Origin: Aureobasidium sp. EXF-3400
Lineage: Eukaryota; Ascomycota; Dothideomycetes; Dothideales; Saccotheciaceae
Assembly: GCA_024195585.1 (NCBI GenBank)
Contig: SWBL01000425.1
Coordinates: 1 to 36,771 of the forward strand
DNA length: 36,771 nt
Direction: 5' to 3'
Below are positions 1 to 9,349 of this stretch, in pieces. Made by a program: the position numbers and the translations under genes. The first letter of the stretch is position 1. The number at the start of each line of letters is the position of its first letter. The notes under the pieces were generated by a model. That model was not told the DNA's origin and made no database searches. It saw nothing but the letters and a program-made list of their open reading frames with translations.

Positions 1-2
1 CT

Positions 3-384
3 GCCGCCCGCCGCGCCTACTCCTCCGAGATGGCCAACGCCCTCGTCCAGGTCTCCCAGAACATTGGTATGGGTAACGCTGCCATTGGTCTCGGTGGTGC
101 CGGTGTAAGTACTCTCTCACATATCATGCTGGGGTGTCTTGGACTCAACCTTTTCCTTCCATCTCACCCTAACTGATATGACCTCCTTCCAATTCAATTC
201 CTGGAGCTAATCATGAGAATATTAGATCGGTATCGGTCTCGTCTTCGCCGCCCTCCTCCAGGGTGTTGCCCGCAACCCCTCTCTCCGTGGCCAGCTCTTC
301 TCTTACGCCATTCTTGGTTTCGCCTTCGTCGAGGCTATCGGTCTTTTCGACCTGATGGTTGCCATGATGTGCAAGTACGTGTAA
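3..384 (+). CDS. atp9: ATP synthase F0 subunit c (subunit 9), nuclear, 5'-partial
   Basis: Proton-carrying ring subunit of mitochondrial F1F0 ATP synthase. Exons 3-104 and 226-384, with the intron (GTAAGT...TTAG, 121 nt) in phase 0. The visible 86 residues start inside the end of the mitochondrial targeting sequence (AARRAYSS) and run through the whole mature protein. First helix is '[11 protein letters not shown]' joined across the intron to '[11 protein letters not shown]'. The polar loop is 'ARNP' and the second helix holds '[11 protein letters not shown]', whose Glu is the essential proton-binding carboxylate. The protein ends in MMCKYV. The start codon and most of the presequence lie upstream of the window. 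The leader shows that this is the nuclear form rather than a mitochondrial gene. Identification is near certain. Confidence 0.96.
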
Positions 385-1266
385 ACGTCTTCACCTCTGC
401 AATGAGCGATGTCTTTTGGGGAGTTCAAAGTCAACCCCGGTCATGGAAACCAAAACATCGACGTGTACATTATTTTCTATTGACGCTCGGAGGGATGAAA
501 TGTGGAAGGAAGACGATGACATGGCCAGGATTGGACGGGGCTCTTTCAAGACTTTCTTAAAAACAAACAAGAAAACCCTCTACTCATACACTGGGGAGGC
601 TCTCGAATAGAAACGCCTATCCTGACCACACCAACTGACGTTTGCCTTGCTTCCGATGTGACACGACAGGTCTTCAACCACGGCTAACTACTGATCAATC
701 TATGTGACACTGCTAGAACAAGCTTCTCGAACGCTACATCTCGAATACCGCATCGGTGCAACCAGCCTTCGGCCCACAACCCGGCTAAATGCAATCTACA
801 GTGTCTAATTGCCATTTACGTGACTTTTAGGGATCTAGATTAGTGATTCGAATGAGCTGTAGCTCTCTGGAGCTTGAGCTCTTGGATCTGGAGCTCAGGA
901 CAGCTTGCTTCCAGCTTTGCAGCTCGAGATGCAAGCCAACGTCGCTTGCTCGCTGCGACCATTCGCAACACTGTCAACATCAGCACCACCACACTCCTGA
1001 GCAGTTCATCGTGTACTACAATGATCAAAAGAATATTTACAACAATCTAGTCTGAATCATTCAGAAATATTTTGACCGCCGTATGACTGGTGCCTTCTTC
1101 AATATGGCACTCGCCTCCAAAACGGGCGCCAGACGTGCCTCGGCTGTCCGCACTCATGCCTCCACACATCGACACCCGAGACCTTGAGTGTCCTCGGAAC
1201 CATCCCTTGATATACTGTTGACATATTACCGGCGTCCTTCAATTACACGTCGCTCGTGCAATCTAT
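385..1266. other. Intergenic, no gene seen
   Basis: Contains the atp9 3' UTR. Short open frames here lack splice support, codon bias or recognisable motifs. A stretch at about 845-935 is rich in imperfect GAGCT/AGCTC words. Confidence 0.6.
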
Positions 1267-1499
1267 ATGAATCTTGCTCGTTTTGTTGCGCCAACAGCAC
1301 TGGCTATACCCATCGTCGACGTCATTGCTCTTCGTGCCTCAAGACCATTTTATACTGTCCGACCATCGACATTCTCGAGATTGAACGGGAACAGATCAGC
1401 GATCCACAGTATGTCGAAGACCACTGCTCTAGGAAAGGGATACGAAGGAAATGGAGATAAGGGAAAGAAGCCGATTGCCATTGCGAGACCGAGTTCGAG
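1267..1499 (+). other. Possible upstream coding exon with mitochondrial-type leader
   Basis: An ATG at 1267 opens 77 codons plus 2 nt, ending at a good donor (GAG|GTAAGT, 1500). The peptide is rich in Arg/Ser/Thr/Ala and poor in acids at its start (MNLARFVAPTALAIP..., ASRPFYTVRPSTF), which looks like a mitochondrial presequence. Splicing to an acceptor at 1659-1660 (CCTAG) would join it in frame, through 8 extra codons, to the Nudix start at 1686, adding 86 residues. No strong branch site is visible before that acceptor, and the linker (CRCSFVQE) looks like translated UTR. It may instead be a 5' UTR intron or nothing. Confidence 0.35.
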
Positions 1500-1685
1500 G
1501 TAAGTTTTGTGACTCTCATTTGCAATTATGGTTTGTCGTTTTTGATATTGGGAACTACGCCATCCACATTCAACACATCCTCCCACACACCTGCTCTGTT
1601 CTTGATTCAACGGACTTGAATCGCCAATATTCGGTGCAAAATCAGTCCAAGCCATCCTAGATGTCGTTGTTCGTTTGTTCAAGAA

Positions 1686-2838
1686 ATGGCCTCTTCAGAT
1701 CATGCTGCGAGTGTAACCCTGACTTCAGTGGTCCGCTTGCTCACACACAACCTTGTACGGGTCTCTTCACGTCCAATCACTGACAGTACTTCTTCTAGTG
1801 TCCTGTTGATATCACCTGAGAATCACATCCTCCTACTGCGCCGAGTAAAGACGTCATCATCTTTCGCTTCTGCACATGTCTTCCCTGGCGGCAACATATC
1901 CTCGTTCCACGACGGTGACCCACCACCTCCTGAAGATGCCGCTCGCCATCACGATAGCGATGTCTACCGTATGGCTGCTGTCCGTGAGACGTTCGAGGAG
2001 AGTGGTATCTTGCTAGCAAGGACAAAAGATGGAAGACTGTTGGAGGTAGACGAGGAAGAAAGGACGAAAGTCAGGAAGCTCGTGCATGGAGACAAGATCA
2101 AGTTTGAAGACTGGCTTGAGGAGAAGGATGCAAAGGCTGATCTTGGTAGGTCTTTGTCGTCGGATGCTTGTTTTGTGCATCCTTGCCCAGGGTTATGCTA
2201 ACATTCGGGCAGAGAATCTGATCCCCTTCACTCGTTGGATCACTCCTACCAATCTACCTAAACGCTTTACGACTCAGATGTACATTTACCTTCTTCCACT
2301 CAGCAACACACCCAAGAACCTGCCCTCCTCATCTTCCAACGCCGAAGAAGACGAACCCGAGGTCATGATCCCTGTGCCTACACACGATGGCGGTCTCGAA
2401 CACACTGCTGCTCGCTTCCTCCCACCAGCGACCTGGCTACGTCTAGCCCGTGCTTCTCGCATCATGCTCTTCCCTCCTCAGTTCTTCCTCATGTACTTAC
2501 TCTCGCCCTTCCTCTGTCCCTCTGGCGATGTCGGCAAAGAGGCTCCAGTACCAGATGCGGCTACGCTGCAGAAGCAAAGAGATCAAGTGCTGAGCTTTGT
2601 CAAGGAGGGAAACTGGGGTGAGAAGTGCATCTCTCCCACGGTGTTGGGAGGTAAGAAGAGAGAAGATGGTAGAGTTGTGTTGGGCCTTGACAAGCCTGGT
2701 GCTGAGGCCGAGCCTGAGGGGAGGAAGGGAGATAGTGAGAGAGTGGTGCTGGTTGAGTTCAAGAAAGAAGGTCCTAGGAGAGTAGAAGTTGGTTGGAGGA
2801 AGGATGTACTGGCTGAAGGGCGTGAGACCAAGTTGTAA
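1686..2838 (+). CDS. Nudix hydrolase, NUDT19-like (probable CoA/acyl-CoA diphosphatase)
   Basis: Exons 1686-2145 and 2213-2838 (intron 67 nt, GTAGGT...GCAG, branch GCTAAC) give 361 aa. The N-terminal Nudix fold shows 'SSVLLISPENHILLLRRV', 'SAHVFPGGNIS' and the core 'AAVRETFEESGILL', the RExxEExG part of the Nudix box. As in NUDT19 relatives, the usual spacing between the GG and REx-EE halves is enlarged by an insertion (about 25 residues, PPPPEDAARHHDS). The family hydrolyses CoA-type or nucleotide diphosphates, usually in mitochondria or peroxisomes; the substrate here is inferred. The second exon carries the family continuation 'NLIPFTRWITP' and 'RRFTTQMY'-like 'KRFTTQMYIYLLP'. The ATG at 1686 (AAGAAATGG) matches the usual family start, but an in-frame upstream exon at 1267-1499 could extend it. 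The C-terminal 60 residues are charged and low in complexity. Confidence 0.88.
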
Positions 2839-3022
2839 TAATATTGATCATATAGCTCTCGTCTCAATTAAATGACCAAGTTAAGGATTGGCCTAGCATC
2901 GCATGAGCTGCAAGTGTCATATGCCTTTGTGGGCCTCCATCGATCATTATGTGTTTCTGTTACGGTCTCGTTGATCAAGAACAAAGTTCATGTATTCAGT
3001 CACTATATACAAAATGCAAAGT

Positions 3023-4463
3023 TCAGTTGTATCCCTTGTTGATAGAAGTACACTGAATGCCCTGCAACAAGCTCTGATCCACATCGCCACAAGAAAACTC
3101 ATTCACCGTGCCATTGGGACTGCTGACATTAATATCTGACAGCTGAATGTTAGTGCAGACACTTGGGCTGCTACAAACCACATATCCAGAAATCGGGCTG
3201 TACTTGGAGCTCGTAGTGCCATGGATATTCTTCATGACAATGTTCGAAATGGTCAATTCGGAAGGGAACTCGTTGCAAGCGGTAAGGTTCTTCTGGCCAT
3301 AGCATTGTGTGACCTCGATGGCATAGTCGACATTGTTGATGGCCATGCTGTCATAGGTGATGTTGTTGACACGGCCTTTGCCGCCTCCGCCTTGGAGGTC
3401 TCCTGAGAGAGCGGCGGGTGAGCCTGGCCACACTTTGATGCGAGCGCCGTCGCTGGCGTTGGACATGGAGACGTTGTAGACGAGGACGTTCTCTACGATA
3501 TCGGTCTCAGTTGGGTACTGACCAAGGGATCCGACACTGATGCCGTGACTGCCGTTGCATTGCAGGTTTTGCACTAGCATGTTGGTGCTGTTGGGTTTGA
3601 ATGAGACACAATCGTCGCCGTTGTTGATGATTGAGTTCTGAATAACGATGTTGTCGCTGCGGTAAGTGTCCCATCTGTCCTAGAAAACAAAAGGTCAGCA
3701 AAAAGATCCATCTAACGTGTCAAAAAAATACTCTTCTTACAGTGTTCTTAGCCACGTTCTTGCTCTGACTGTATCCCGAGATGGAAATGTTCGAGAACAA
3801 GACATTAGTGCTGTTGGCAACCCAGTTGTAATACTGCGGGCTGTATCGAAGATTCAAGTCCTGAATAGTCGAGTTATGCAAGCCAACAACACCAAACAGA
3901 ACAGGTCTCAAGATATAAATGTTCTGCGCATACAAGTCATACCAGACCTGGCCATTGCCGTCGAGGAAGCCTCCACCATAGACATTCACGTCGTTTCCAC
4001 CGAGCTGGAAGAATGTTGTGGCATTTTGGAAGACTTGCTTGAAGGCGTTTGCTTGCCAGTAATCAGTATCATTGGTGAATTGCACATAACCTTGGATGTC
4101 AAGATCGATGTGGTTGAGGTTGGTCAGGTTCAAGGCTGTGCCGATCACATACTTCTGACCTTCCGAGAAGATGACATGGCCGCCGTTGTTGCACTTGTTG
4201 ATGGCAGAGAGAACGTAATCCGAGTCATCTGTCACGCCGTCGTTGTGAGAACTAACGTAACAAACTTTGTTCCTAGAGGGCGAAGAAGGGAATGGTTTGA
4301 AAGGCTTCTTGGGAGAAATGTCGGTCTTTGGACGTGTTCCTTGATGCTTAGAGACACTCTTTGGAAGATGTTTGGTGTATTCCTGTTGAGCAGACCATGT
4401 AGGCGATGCAACGGCTGTGATGGCACTCAAAAGAGTTGTAACTAAGATTGGCTGGAACAACAT
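3023..4463 (-). CDS. Exo-polygalacturonase, glycoside hydrolase family 28
   Basis: Exons 4463-3741 and 3679-3023 (intron 61 nt, phase 0, GTAAGA...TCTAG) give 459 aa. It is a secreted pectin-degrading enzyme that removes terminal galacturonate units. The start was placed at 4463 because it begins a clean signal peptide ([19 protein letters not shown]); an upstream in-frame Met at 4505 would bury it. GH28 catalytic landmarks are all present: Asp242 in 'NTDRWDT', Asp263-Asp264 in '[11 protein letters not shown]', His286 in 'GSHGISVGS' and Arg321/Lys323 in 'ARIKVWPG'. The long N-terminal arm, 'TDYWQANAF' and 'DTYRSDN' favour the exo over the endo type. Many N-glycosylation sequons fit secretion. 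An oddity is Arg243, where Gly is usual in NTDGW. A TATAAAG lies 75 bp upstream. Convergent with the Nudix gene. Confidence 0.93.
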
Positions 4464-4536
4464 CTTGATGCTGCAGGTAAGACAGACGAAGACAGTGATG
4501 AGCACAAATCCATTTTCGTGTGTGCTCGGCTACAGT

Positions 4537-4543
4537 CTTTATA
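4537..4543 (-). promoter_or_regulatory. TATA box of the polygalacturonase gene
   Basis: TATAAAG on the minus strand, about 75 bp upstream of the chosen ATG. This is the usual distance in filamentous fungi and supports start 4463. Confidence 0.6.
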
Positions 4544-5043
4544 TGAAGGCCTATTGATGAAAGAACCCTCATACAAGATGACGCCTCTCGTCAAGGTTGT
4601 CTGTTTCTCCGCAAGACGTCCCGCCCACGTGGTAACTAAACTATGGGGAATGCGTACGGCAGCTAACCGGTTAAAGTAACATGCCATAGACATCTTCAGA
4701 ACAGTGATGGACGGAGAAATAGGGAATATACCATTGGCGGAATTTAATCTTCCGACGCGAGAATCGACCTGGATGTGGAGATTTCAGGAAGGGAGGTGCA
4801 TGAGGGCAAGCAGGAGAAGTTCGGCACGCAGCCATCCGCGTCGCGTTTGCGAAGCCCTGACCAATTGATCGCACCTGCCTGCCATGGAACTTTGCTAGAT
4901 TACATACAGGTTTGAAGATCCTGTATCATAGCTCACAGGACACAAAGCTTGTGATCAATGATGTTTGAGTAGAGAGAAGACATAAAAGCATTCCCGAGGT
5001 TTGCTCAACCCTGCACCTGCCGTATCCTATCTGCGAGAGTAAA
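4544..5043. other. Intergenic: polygalacturonase promoter, no gene seen
   Basis: About 500 bp between the polygalacturonase TATA box and the 3' end of the next minus-strand gene. Short open frames look random. Regulatory sites for pectin or carbon control would lie here, but none was identified with confidence. Confidence 0.5.
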
Positions 5044-6687
5044 TCACCATTCGAAGTCCAACATCCCCGTTTCTGCCATCTTGAAATCTAGTCGGCGAAG
5101 CTCCGCCTCCAGATCAGGCCTTAGACGGTTCGATGCTTTGAGCGAATCTATATATTCTGTGCGTGCATGATTCTCCCGTGGTCGGGATGATATGAGCATG
5201 GCCAGTACACGAGCATCCATCTGTTCCTGGTCTTGCTGGTCGGTCTGCAAAGACATGTAGTCCATCTCTTCCTGATCTTGCTTGTCGGGCTGTAAAGACA
5301 TGTAGTGCAGGATAATTCCGTCATCCTCGTTCCTGGCGCGGATCTCCTTGTCGAGACCAAGGTTGGACCAACAGCAACAAGTTAAGGAATCCAGAGCGGG
5401 GCCCCCTCCAATGTGGCAGGCTGCCTCATTGTGATATCCATAGATGACGTTACCATTGGAATGGACGTAGACACCTCGTTGAGGCCTTCTTTTCTTATTC
5501 TGCTGCTCTTTGTTCTCGGATCTGCTCTTTCCTTGGTTGTCTTCCAGTTTTTCCGTTTGCTTTGCACGCCCTCCTTTCTTGAATAGCTCCAACTGTCTGG
5601 ACACGATTGACGACAATGGTGATATCGTTGGCCCCCACTTTTTCAACATGTCGATCACATCCTGAGCCCTTCTCTTCGCAACAAGCCAGTCCTCTATCTT
5701 GCGTCTAGTCGACCAGTCGTAGGAGGCGGTGTTTGTAAGGCTCTTGACCATGTCTATGTCCTTGTCCTCCTCCGTCTTACGGTTATCTTTGGCATCATCT
5801 TTAGCATAGTGTTTGCCATGCATGTAGGCCATGTAGTCTTCCTCATTGTAGTAGTCTTCCGACCCGTAAAACATGTCATCCTCGTCGGTATAATCATCGT
5901 ATTGTTCGTCGTCGGTGTCATACTCCTCTTTTCTCAGCTCAAAATCTCCTTTCTCGTGCTCAACCGCCTTGTCATTCTTCCCCTTCTCTTTTCCAACAGC
6001 CTCATCAACACAATGACCCCAGTTGGGGAACTCGGGCCAGATCTGAATCAAAACCCAGTCCAACTGCTCACAGTCTTCCAACAAAGTTATGATTGTGTTA
6101 TAATGCTCTTGCCACCTTTCGCCTCCTATCAGGAAGACATCGTCTGCAGATGATGCTCCATGGTATTCGTCGAGATAATCATTAATCACGATTGTGATCT
6201 GTCGGAGCCACTGATGCACTCCGGGGATCTCCAGAAACTCGTCCAGATGTCCTATGTCGATCTCGAACGCATTGTTGCTAAAGAGGTATTCTCTGGTCTC
6301 GGTCACAAGTCTTTTGTAGTCCGGATGTAGAGGGTCTCCAGGGGGAAAGTAATCTTCGGCCACGTGGTCGAAAAGGTCATAGGCTCTATCGTGCAACGTA
6401 ATGTAGCTCATGTCTGACGGGTTCCAGCGTACGAATCCAGACGATCTCAAAACACGCTCGTAGCAGGCACATCTAACATCTTGTGGCTGACTCATGAAGG
6501 CCTCCACACTATCGCTCTGTAGCAAGCCTCTCACGATGTCGTACCTGCCCGTGGCCTGTCTTCGATATTGCTCTTCTTCTCCTTTCAGTTCGCGACACAT
6601 CTGCTTGATGCTTTGAATGTAATCTGCAAGAGTATCTTCGACGAGGAATTCGGCATCCCAAGCCATTTCCTCCGAGATAATGACCAT
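5044..6687 (-). CDS. Uncharacterised acidic protein, 547 aa, with internal tandem repeat
   Basis: Single-exon open frame. The first in-frame ATG is at 6687 (MVIISEEMAWDAE); the frame is open 7 codons upstream but without an ATG. The N-terminal 230 residues are mixed-charge and look globular, with 'EIPGVHQWLRQITIVINDYLDEYHG' type helices. Residues about 255-300 are a strongly acidic, Tyr-rich run (DDEQYDDYTDEDD, EDYYNEEDY). A basic Lys/Arg-rich stretch follows (NKKRRPQRG) at about 405-420. Residues 462-491 are two tandem 15-residue units beginning 'YMSLQ'. There is no signal peptide or membrane segment. The nearby 'VYVHSNGNVIYGYHNEAACH' gives no match that I recognise. The length of the uninterrupted frame supports a real gene; function is unknown and it is probably lineage-restricted. 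Confidence 0.75.
   Translation of the reverse strand: MVIISEEMAWDAEFLVEDTLADYIQSIKQMCRELKGEEEQYRRQATGRYDIVRGLLQSDSVEAFMSQPQDVRCACYERVLRSSGFVRWNPSDMSYITLHDRAYDLFDHVAEDYFPPGDPLHPDYKRLVTETREYLFSNNAFEIDIGHLDEFLEIPGVHQWLRQITIVINDYLDEYHGASSADDVFLIGGERWQEHYNTIITLLEDCEQLDWVLIQIWPEFPNWGHCVDEAVGKEKGKNDKAVEHEKGDFELRKEEYDTDDEQYDDYTDEDDMFYGSEDYYNEEDYMAYMHGKHYAKDDAKDNRKTEEDKDIDMVKSLTNTASYDWSTRRKIEDWLVAKRRAQDVIDMLKKWGPTISPLSSIVSRQLELFKKGGRAKQTEKLEDNQGKSRSENKEQQNKKRRPQRGVYVHSNGNVIYGYHNEAACHIGGGPALDSLTCCCWSNLGLDKEIRARNEDDGIILHYMSLQPDKQDQEEMDYMSLQTDQQDQEQMDARVLAMLISSRPRENHARTEYIDSLKASNRLRPDLEAELRRLDFKMAETGMLDFEW
5215..5304 (-). repeat. Two tandem 45-nt units inside the 547-aa gene
   Basis: Copies at 5260-5304 and 5215-5259 encode YMSLQPDKQDQEEMD and YMSLQTDQQDQEQMD. 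Because 45 nt keeps frame, the copy number could vary between strains. Confidence 0.85.
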
Positions 6688-7668
6688 GATAAGTCGAGTT
6701 GTGTCCAAGCAAAAGCCTGCTTTTATGATTGTGAGTTTATGATGGTCGATAGCGTGCTTGCTTCAAGGATGATGAGGAAGAACAACGGTAATAGATTGAT
6801 CACAGGCAACAGGACAAGAAAACAACCAATCAGTAAATGTTTCCTGGGCAGCGATTTTGATTGACGATATGAGGTCGAGAGTGCCTTTGAAAGGGCCGTG
6901 CACGTAGGAGAGATTGAGCTGCACCCTCAGCGCCGCAAAGCCAAGCCTGCACCTGGTCAAAACTCATGAACTTTAGCAGTCCATCTCAGACGGCCATTGA
7001 TGGACCAGAAGCGTTGCAGAAGAGAGCAGAAGCAAAGCAATGACTGCTTGGGTCAGAAAGAAGTGACAATCGACTACACCACAAAACCAATTGTTGAGGA
7101 AGAAATGGTTCAAGTTACTGACAACCGTCGAAATAACGCCAAGATCTGGGGTACGGCCAAGCTCCTGTTTCATCCGACCTCACCTGAAGCCTGCCTCCCA
7201 TGGTTCTATTCAGCAACCGTTTTTGCTGGCGAGAGCGCAGCAAAGAGTCATCCCTATGAACCGGGACTCCTTGACGAGAGTATTTGTCTACTCAAGGCTG
7301 TATCTCAACATCTGACAATGAAGAGATACGACACTGTTTGCCCGTGCCTCGACCAAGACATCTGTTATCTTACTTTCTTTGTCTCACAAAGAATCTCGTG
7401 CACAAAGGGTAAACGCTTTGTACAGTTGCAGGAGTACCGTCAGTCTCTTTAATGTGTTGCTTCCGACATTGTTTGTCCCTCTAGCCAGTCGTTGTGAGTG
7501 CTTTCAGTAGAGTTGATGTAGGTGAAAGTAACACGCAGCGAGCATTTCTCTAGCGATGTAGGTCCAACAACACCTTACAGATCAATACTTATACATGCAC
7601 AGCTGCTCCTTCAATCCACTCGAACATTTCTTCTATCCAGCACCAATTGACGTCTTCCTCCAGATACC
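6688..7668. other. Intergenic, no convincing gene
   Basis: About 980 bp between divergent genes. An open frame at 7000-7452 (+, about 150 codons from its first ATG) is Cys-rich and has no recognisable motif, no splice structure and no upstream core promoter that I can point to. I do not call it. The last 100 bp form the gene A promoter, with a TTATACA at about 7589 and a pyrimidine-rich leader before 7669. Confidence 0.5.
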
Positions 7669-8127
7669 ATGGCCGACGTGCACGAGCTATTGACCACAGT
7701 CAGAGATATCTACCAAAAATTTAGCGAACTGTATGGCCTGATCAAGGATCACGAGCAAGACCTCGTCGTTGTCGACAAAGCAGACTCTCTGATGGAAGAC
7801 GCGAAGACCGATCTTCTGTATCTTAATGATCGCATCCACCAGTACGGTAACGAGATGCAGCGTCCAGACCAGAATACTGATTTCATGCACAGCAAAAATT
7901 CAGGATCCTCACACGCTTCAAACGACGGTACAGTCAATGACGCCACTACGAAAAGCAGTGAAACCCCGCTGGGAGATGAGATGAGGCGTCAGGTCGAAAA
8001 CACTATGAGACACATGGCCGAGTTGCTGGGAGAGAAGAACAGTTCCACCGATAATGGTATGGGCCGTACACACAGTTCGAAGCACCCGCTTCCAGTGGAT
8101 GGTGACGCCGACTTTGACATTCTCTGA
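7669..8127 (+). CDS. Gene A: small helical protein, single exon, possible member of the A-F family
   Basis: 152 aa. The ATG at 7669 (ACCATGGCC) is in good context after a CT-rich leader. The first 60 residues form an amphipathic helical hairpin (LLTTVRDIYQKFSELYGLIKD; LMEDAKTDLLYLNDRI). This resembles in size and pattern the first-exon module of genes B-F; 'KDHEQDL' recalls 'EDHEERY' of gene D at the same position. The rest is polar and Ser/Asn-rich, with a second short helix 'GDEMRRQVENTMRHMAELLGE' and an acidic end (DGDADFDIL). It has no intron and no module like the second exon of D-F, so it may be a stand-alone or C-terminally altered member. No signal peptide or membrane segment. Function unknown; membership is an inference from architecture and position. 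Confidence 0.65.
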   Translation: MADVHELLTTVRDIYQKFSELYGLIKDHEQDLVVVDKADSLMEDAKTDLLYLNDRIHQYGNEMQRPDQNTDFMHSKNSGSSHASNDGTVNDATTKSSETPLGDEMRRQVENTMRHMAELLGEKNSSTDNGMGRTHSSKHPLPVDGDADFDIL

Positions 8128-8412
8128 AGTTTTGTGAACACATACTACGAGGCACTGCAGAGGGATATGGTGATGTGATAGTATAGGAAGATTCTGGAAT
8201 CGGGTGGTAGTTACACGTATGCGAAGAGATTTAATGGCTGTCCCAATACAATGAGCAGCAACAGAAACATAAATACTGACGCGTCTAGAAAGTGCCAACA
8301 CCGAACGCGTATTCTTGTCAAATGCGCGAGGGCGGGCATCTGAAGCAGAAAATCACATCTCCATCTCTCATTCAACTCTCTCCCAACTCCGACACCCATC
8401 TCAGGACCCAAT

Positions 8413-9013
8413 ATGACGGTTCTCACTGACCACGAAACACTGGAACTCCAGCGCAAGATCGAGCGCCTGGCCAACGCACTCGTCACTCCTGAACAATGCG
8501 ACGAGTGGAAGCAGCATTTCCGCACCGACACCGACCTCCAAGGCATCAAATCACTGCTTGCCCAGAAGCGCGCACGTCTGTCCTATGCTCCTCTCCCTGA
8601 ATGGCAGCAGAACGAAGTCACTTCAGCATTGGCCCAAGTTGAGACATGCATCCAGCGAATGGAGATGTACCACACCAGGCAAGTCACAAACCAAATTTCG
8701 GAGCGTAAGTCGTCTGACGGAGATTAGCTCTTCCTACGTCTGCTCTGTCGTCAAGGAGTCTGTCGTTGCTGTCTTGAAATCTACTCTCGACCAGGTCAGG
8801 AGAGGCGAAATCTTCACTGGTGCTTCTGGATCCGCTTTGCAAGCCGCAGTTGTCATGATCGACAAGCAAGACATTCTCGACGCCGTCTTCCAGAGAGCCA
8901 ATCTTGAGGCACTCGACTCCGAAATCACCATCAAGAAGCATGTCGTCGCAGCTCTCGCAGGTCTGGTGCAGAGAGAAATGGTGCGATCTGTTGACAGTCT
9001 GTCCGGATACTAG
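8413..9013 (+). CDS. Gene B: small helical two-exon protein of the A-F family, GC-AG intron
   Basis: Exons 8413-8678 and 8728-9013 give 183 aa. The only splice that joins the two frames and leaves a plausible length uses a GC donor (CCAG|GCAAGT) and acceptor GATTAG, a 49-nt intron with CTGAC branch, in phase 2. A GT donor at 8705 would leave a 23-nt intron, which is too short. Exon 1 encodes a helical region (LELQRKIERLANAL; VTSALAQVETCIQRMEM). Exon 2 starts with a split Ser codon, then 'SSYVCSVVKESVVAVLKSTLDQV', similar in pattern to the start of exon 2 in D-F. Residues near the end form another helix (HVVAALAGLVQREMV). No targeting signal. Relationship to D-F is supported mainly by the shared intron phase, exon sizes and placement. 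Confidence 0.65.
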
Positions 9014-9349
9014 ACTTTGAGGAAAAAGAAGGATGATTGCGGAATTTTTCATGGATGGATTGCACATGAAGAGGACAAGAAAGACAGTCACGATTTTGCG
9101 CAGGGGTTGGATGCAACCTTGAATCATGTTTTGCATTGAAAAAGAGTCTAAGACAAAAGGAATCGGTTGAATCGGTACGTAGAAATTTCGAAACTGGCAG
9201 CCACGATTGAATCCAAGTTCATCTTCGCTCTTTCTCAAAATGTGCCTGCCTTGTATATACTGCCATTGGCAAGCGCATCTCTGTTTAATCGACAAACACT
9301 TCTTCAACCACACACACCTGACACTTCATTGTCTACATCACAAGCCGAG
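9014..9349. other. Intergenic between genes B and C
   Basis: 3' UTR of B and promoter of C. TATATA at 9254-9259 lies about 95 bp before the C start. No other feature seen. Confidence 0.5.
9254..9259 (+). promoter_or_regulatory. TATA-like box of gene C
   Basis: TATATA about 95 bp upstream of the ATG at 9350, followed by a CA/CT-rich leader. The distance is similar to those of genes D and E. Confidence 0.45.

Noticed and set aside
3717..4445. Plus-strand 242-codon open frame across the polygalacturonase gene
   Set aside because: It lies antisense to an exon with full GH28 motifs, has no motif of its own and is explained as a shadow frame.
6997..7452. Plus-strand 151-codon open frame before gene A
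   Set aside because: First codon is TTG (ATG three bases later), no motif, no splice structure, and the region separates divergent genes. Could be real but nothing supports it.
7522..7533. Shared word GTGAAAGTAACA upstream of gene A and in the gene D promoter repeat (11059-11070)
   Set aside because: A single 12-mer in opposite orientation relative to the genes; a chance match cannot be excluded and it is absent upstream of B, C, E and F.
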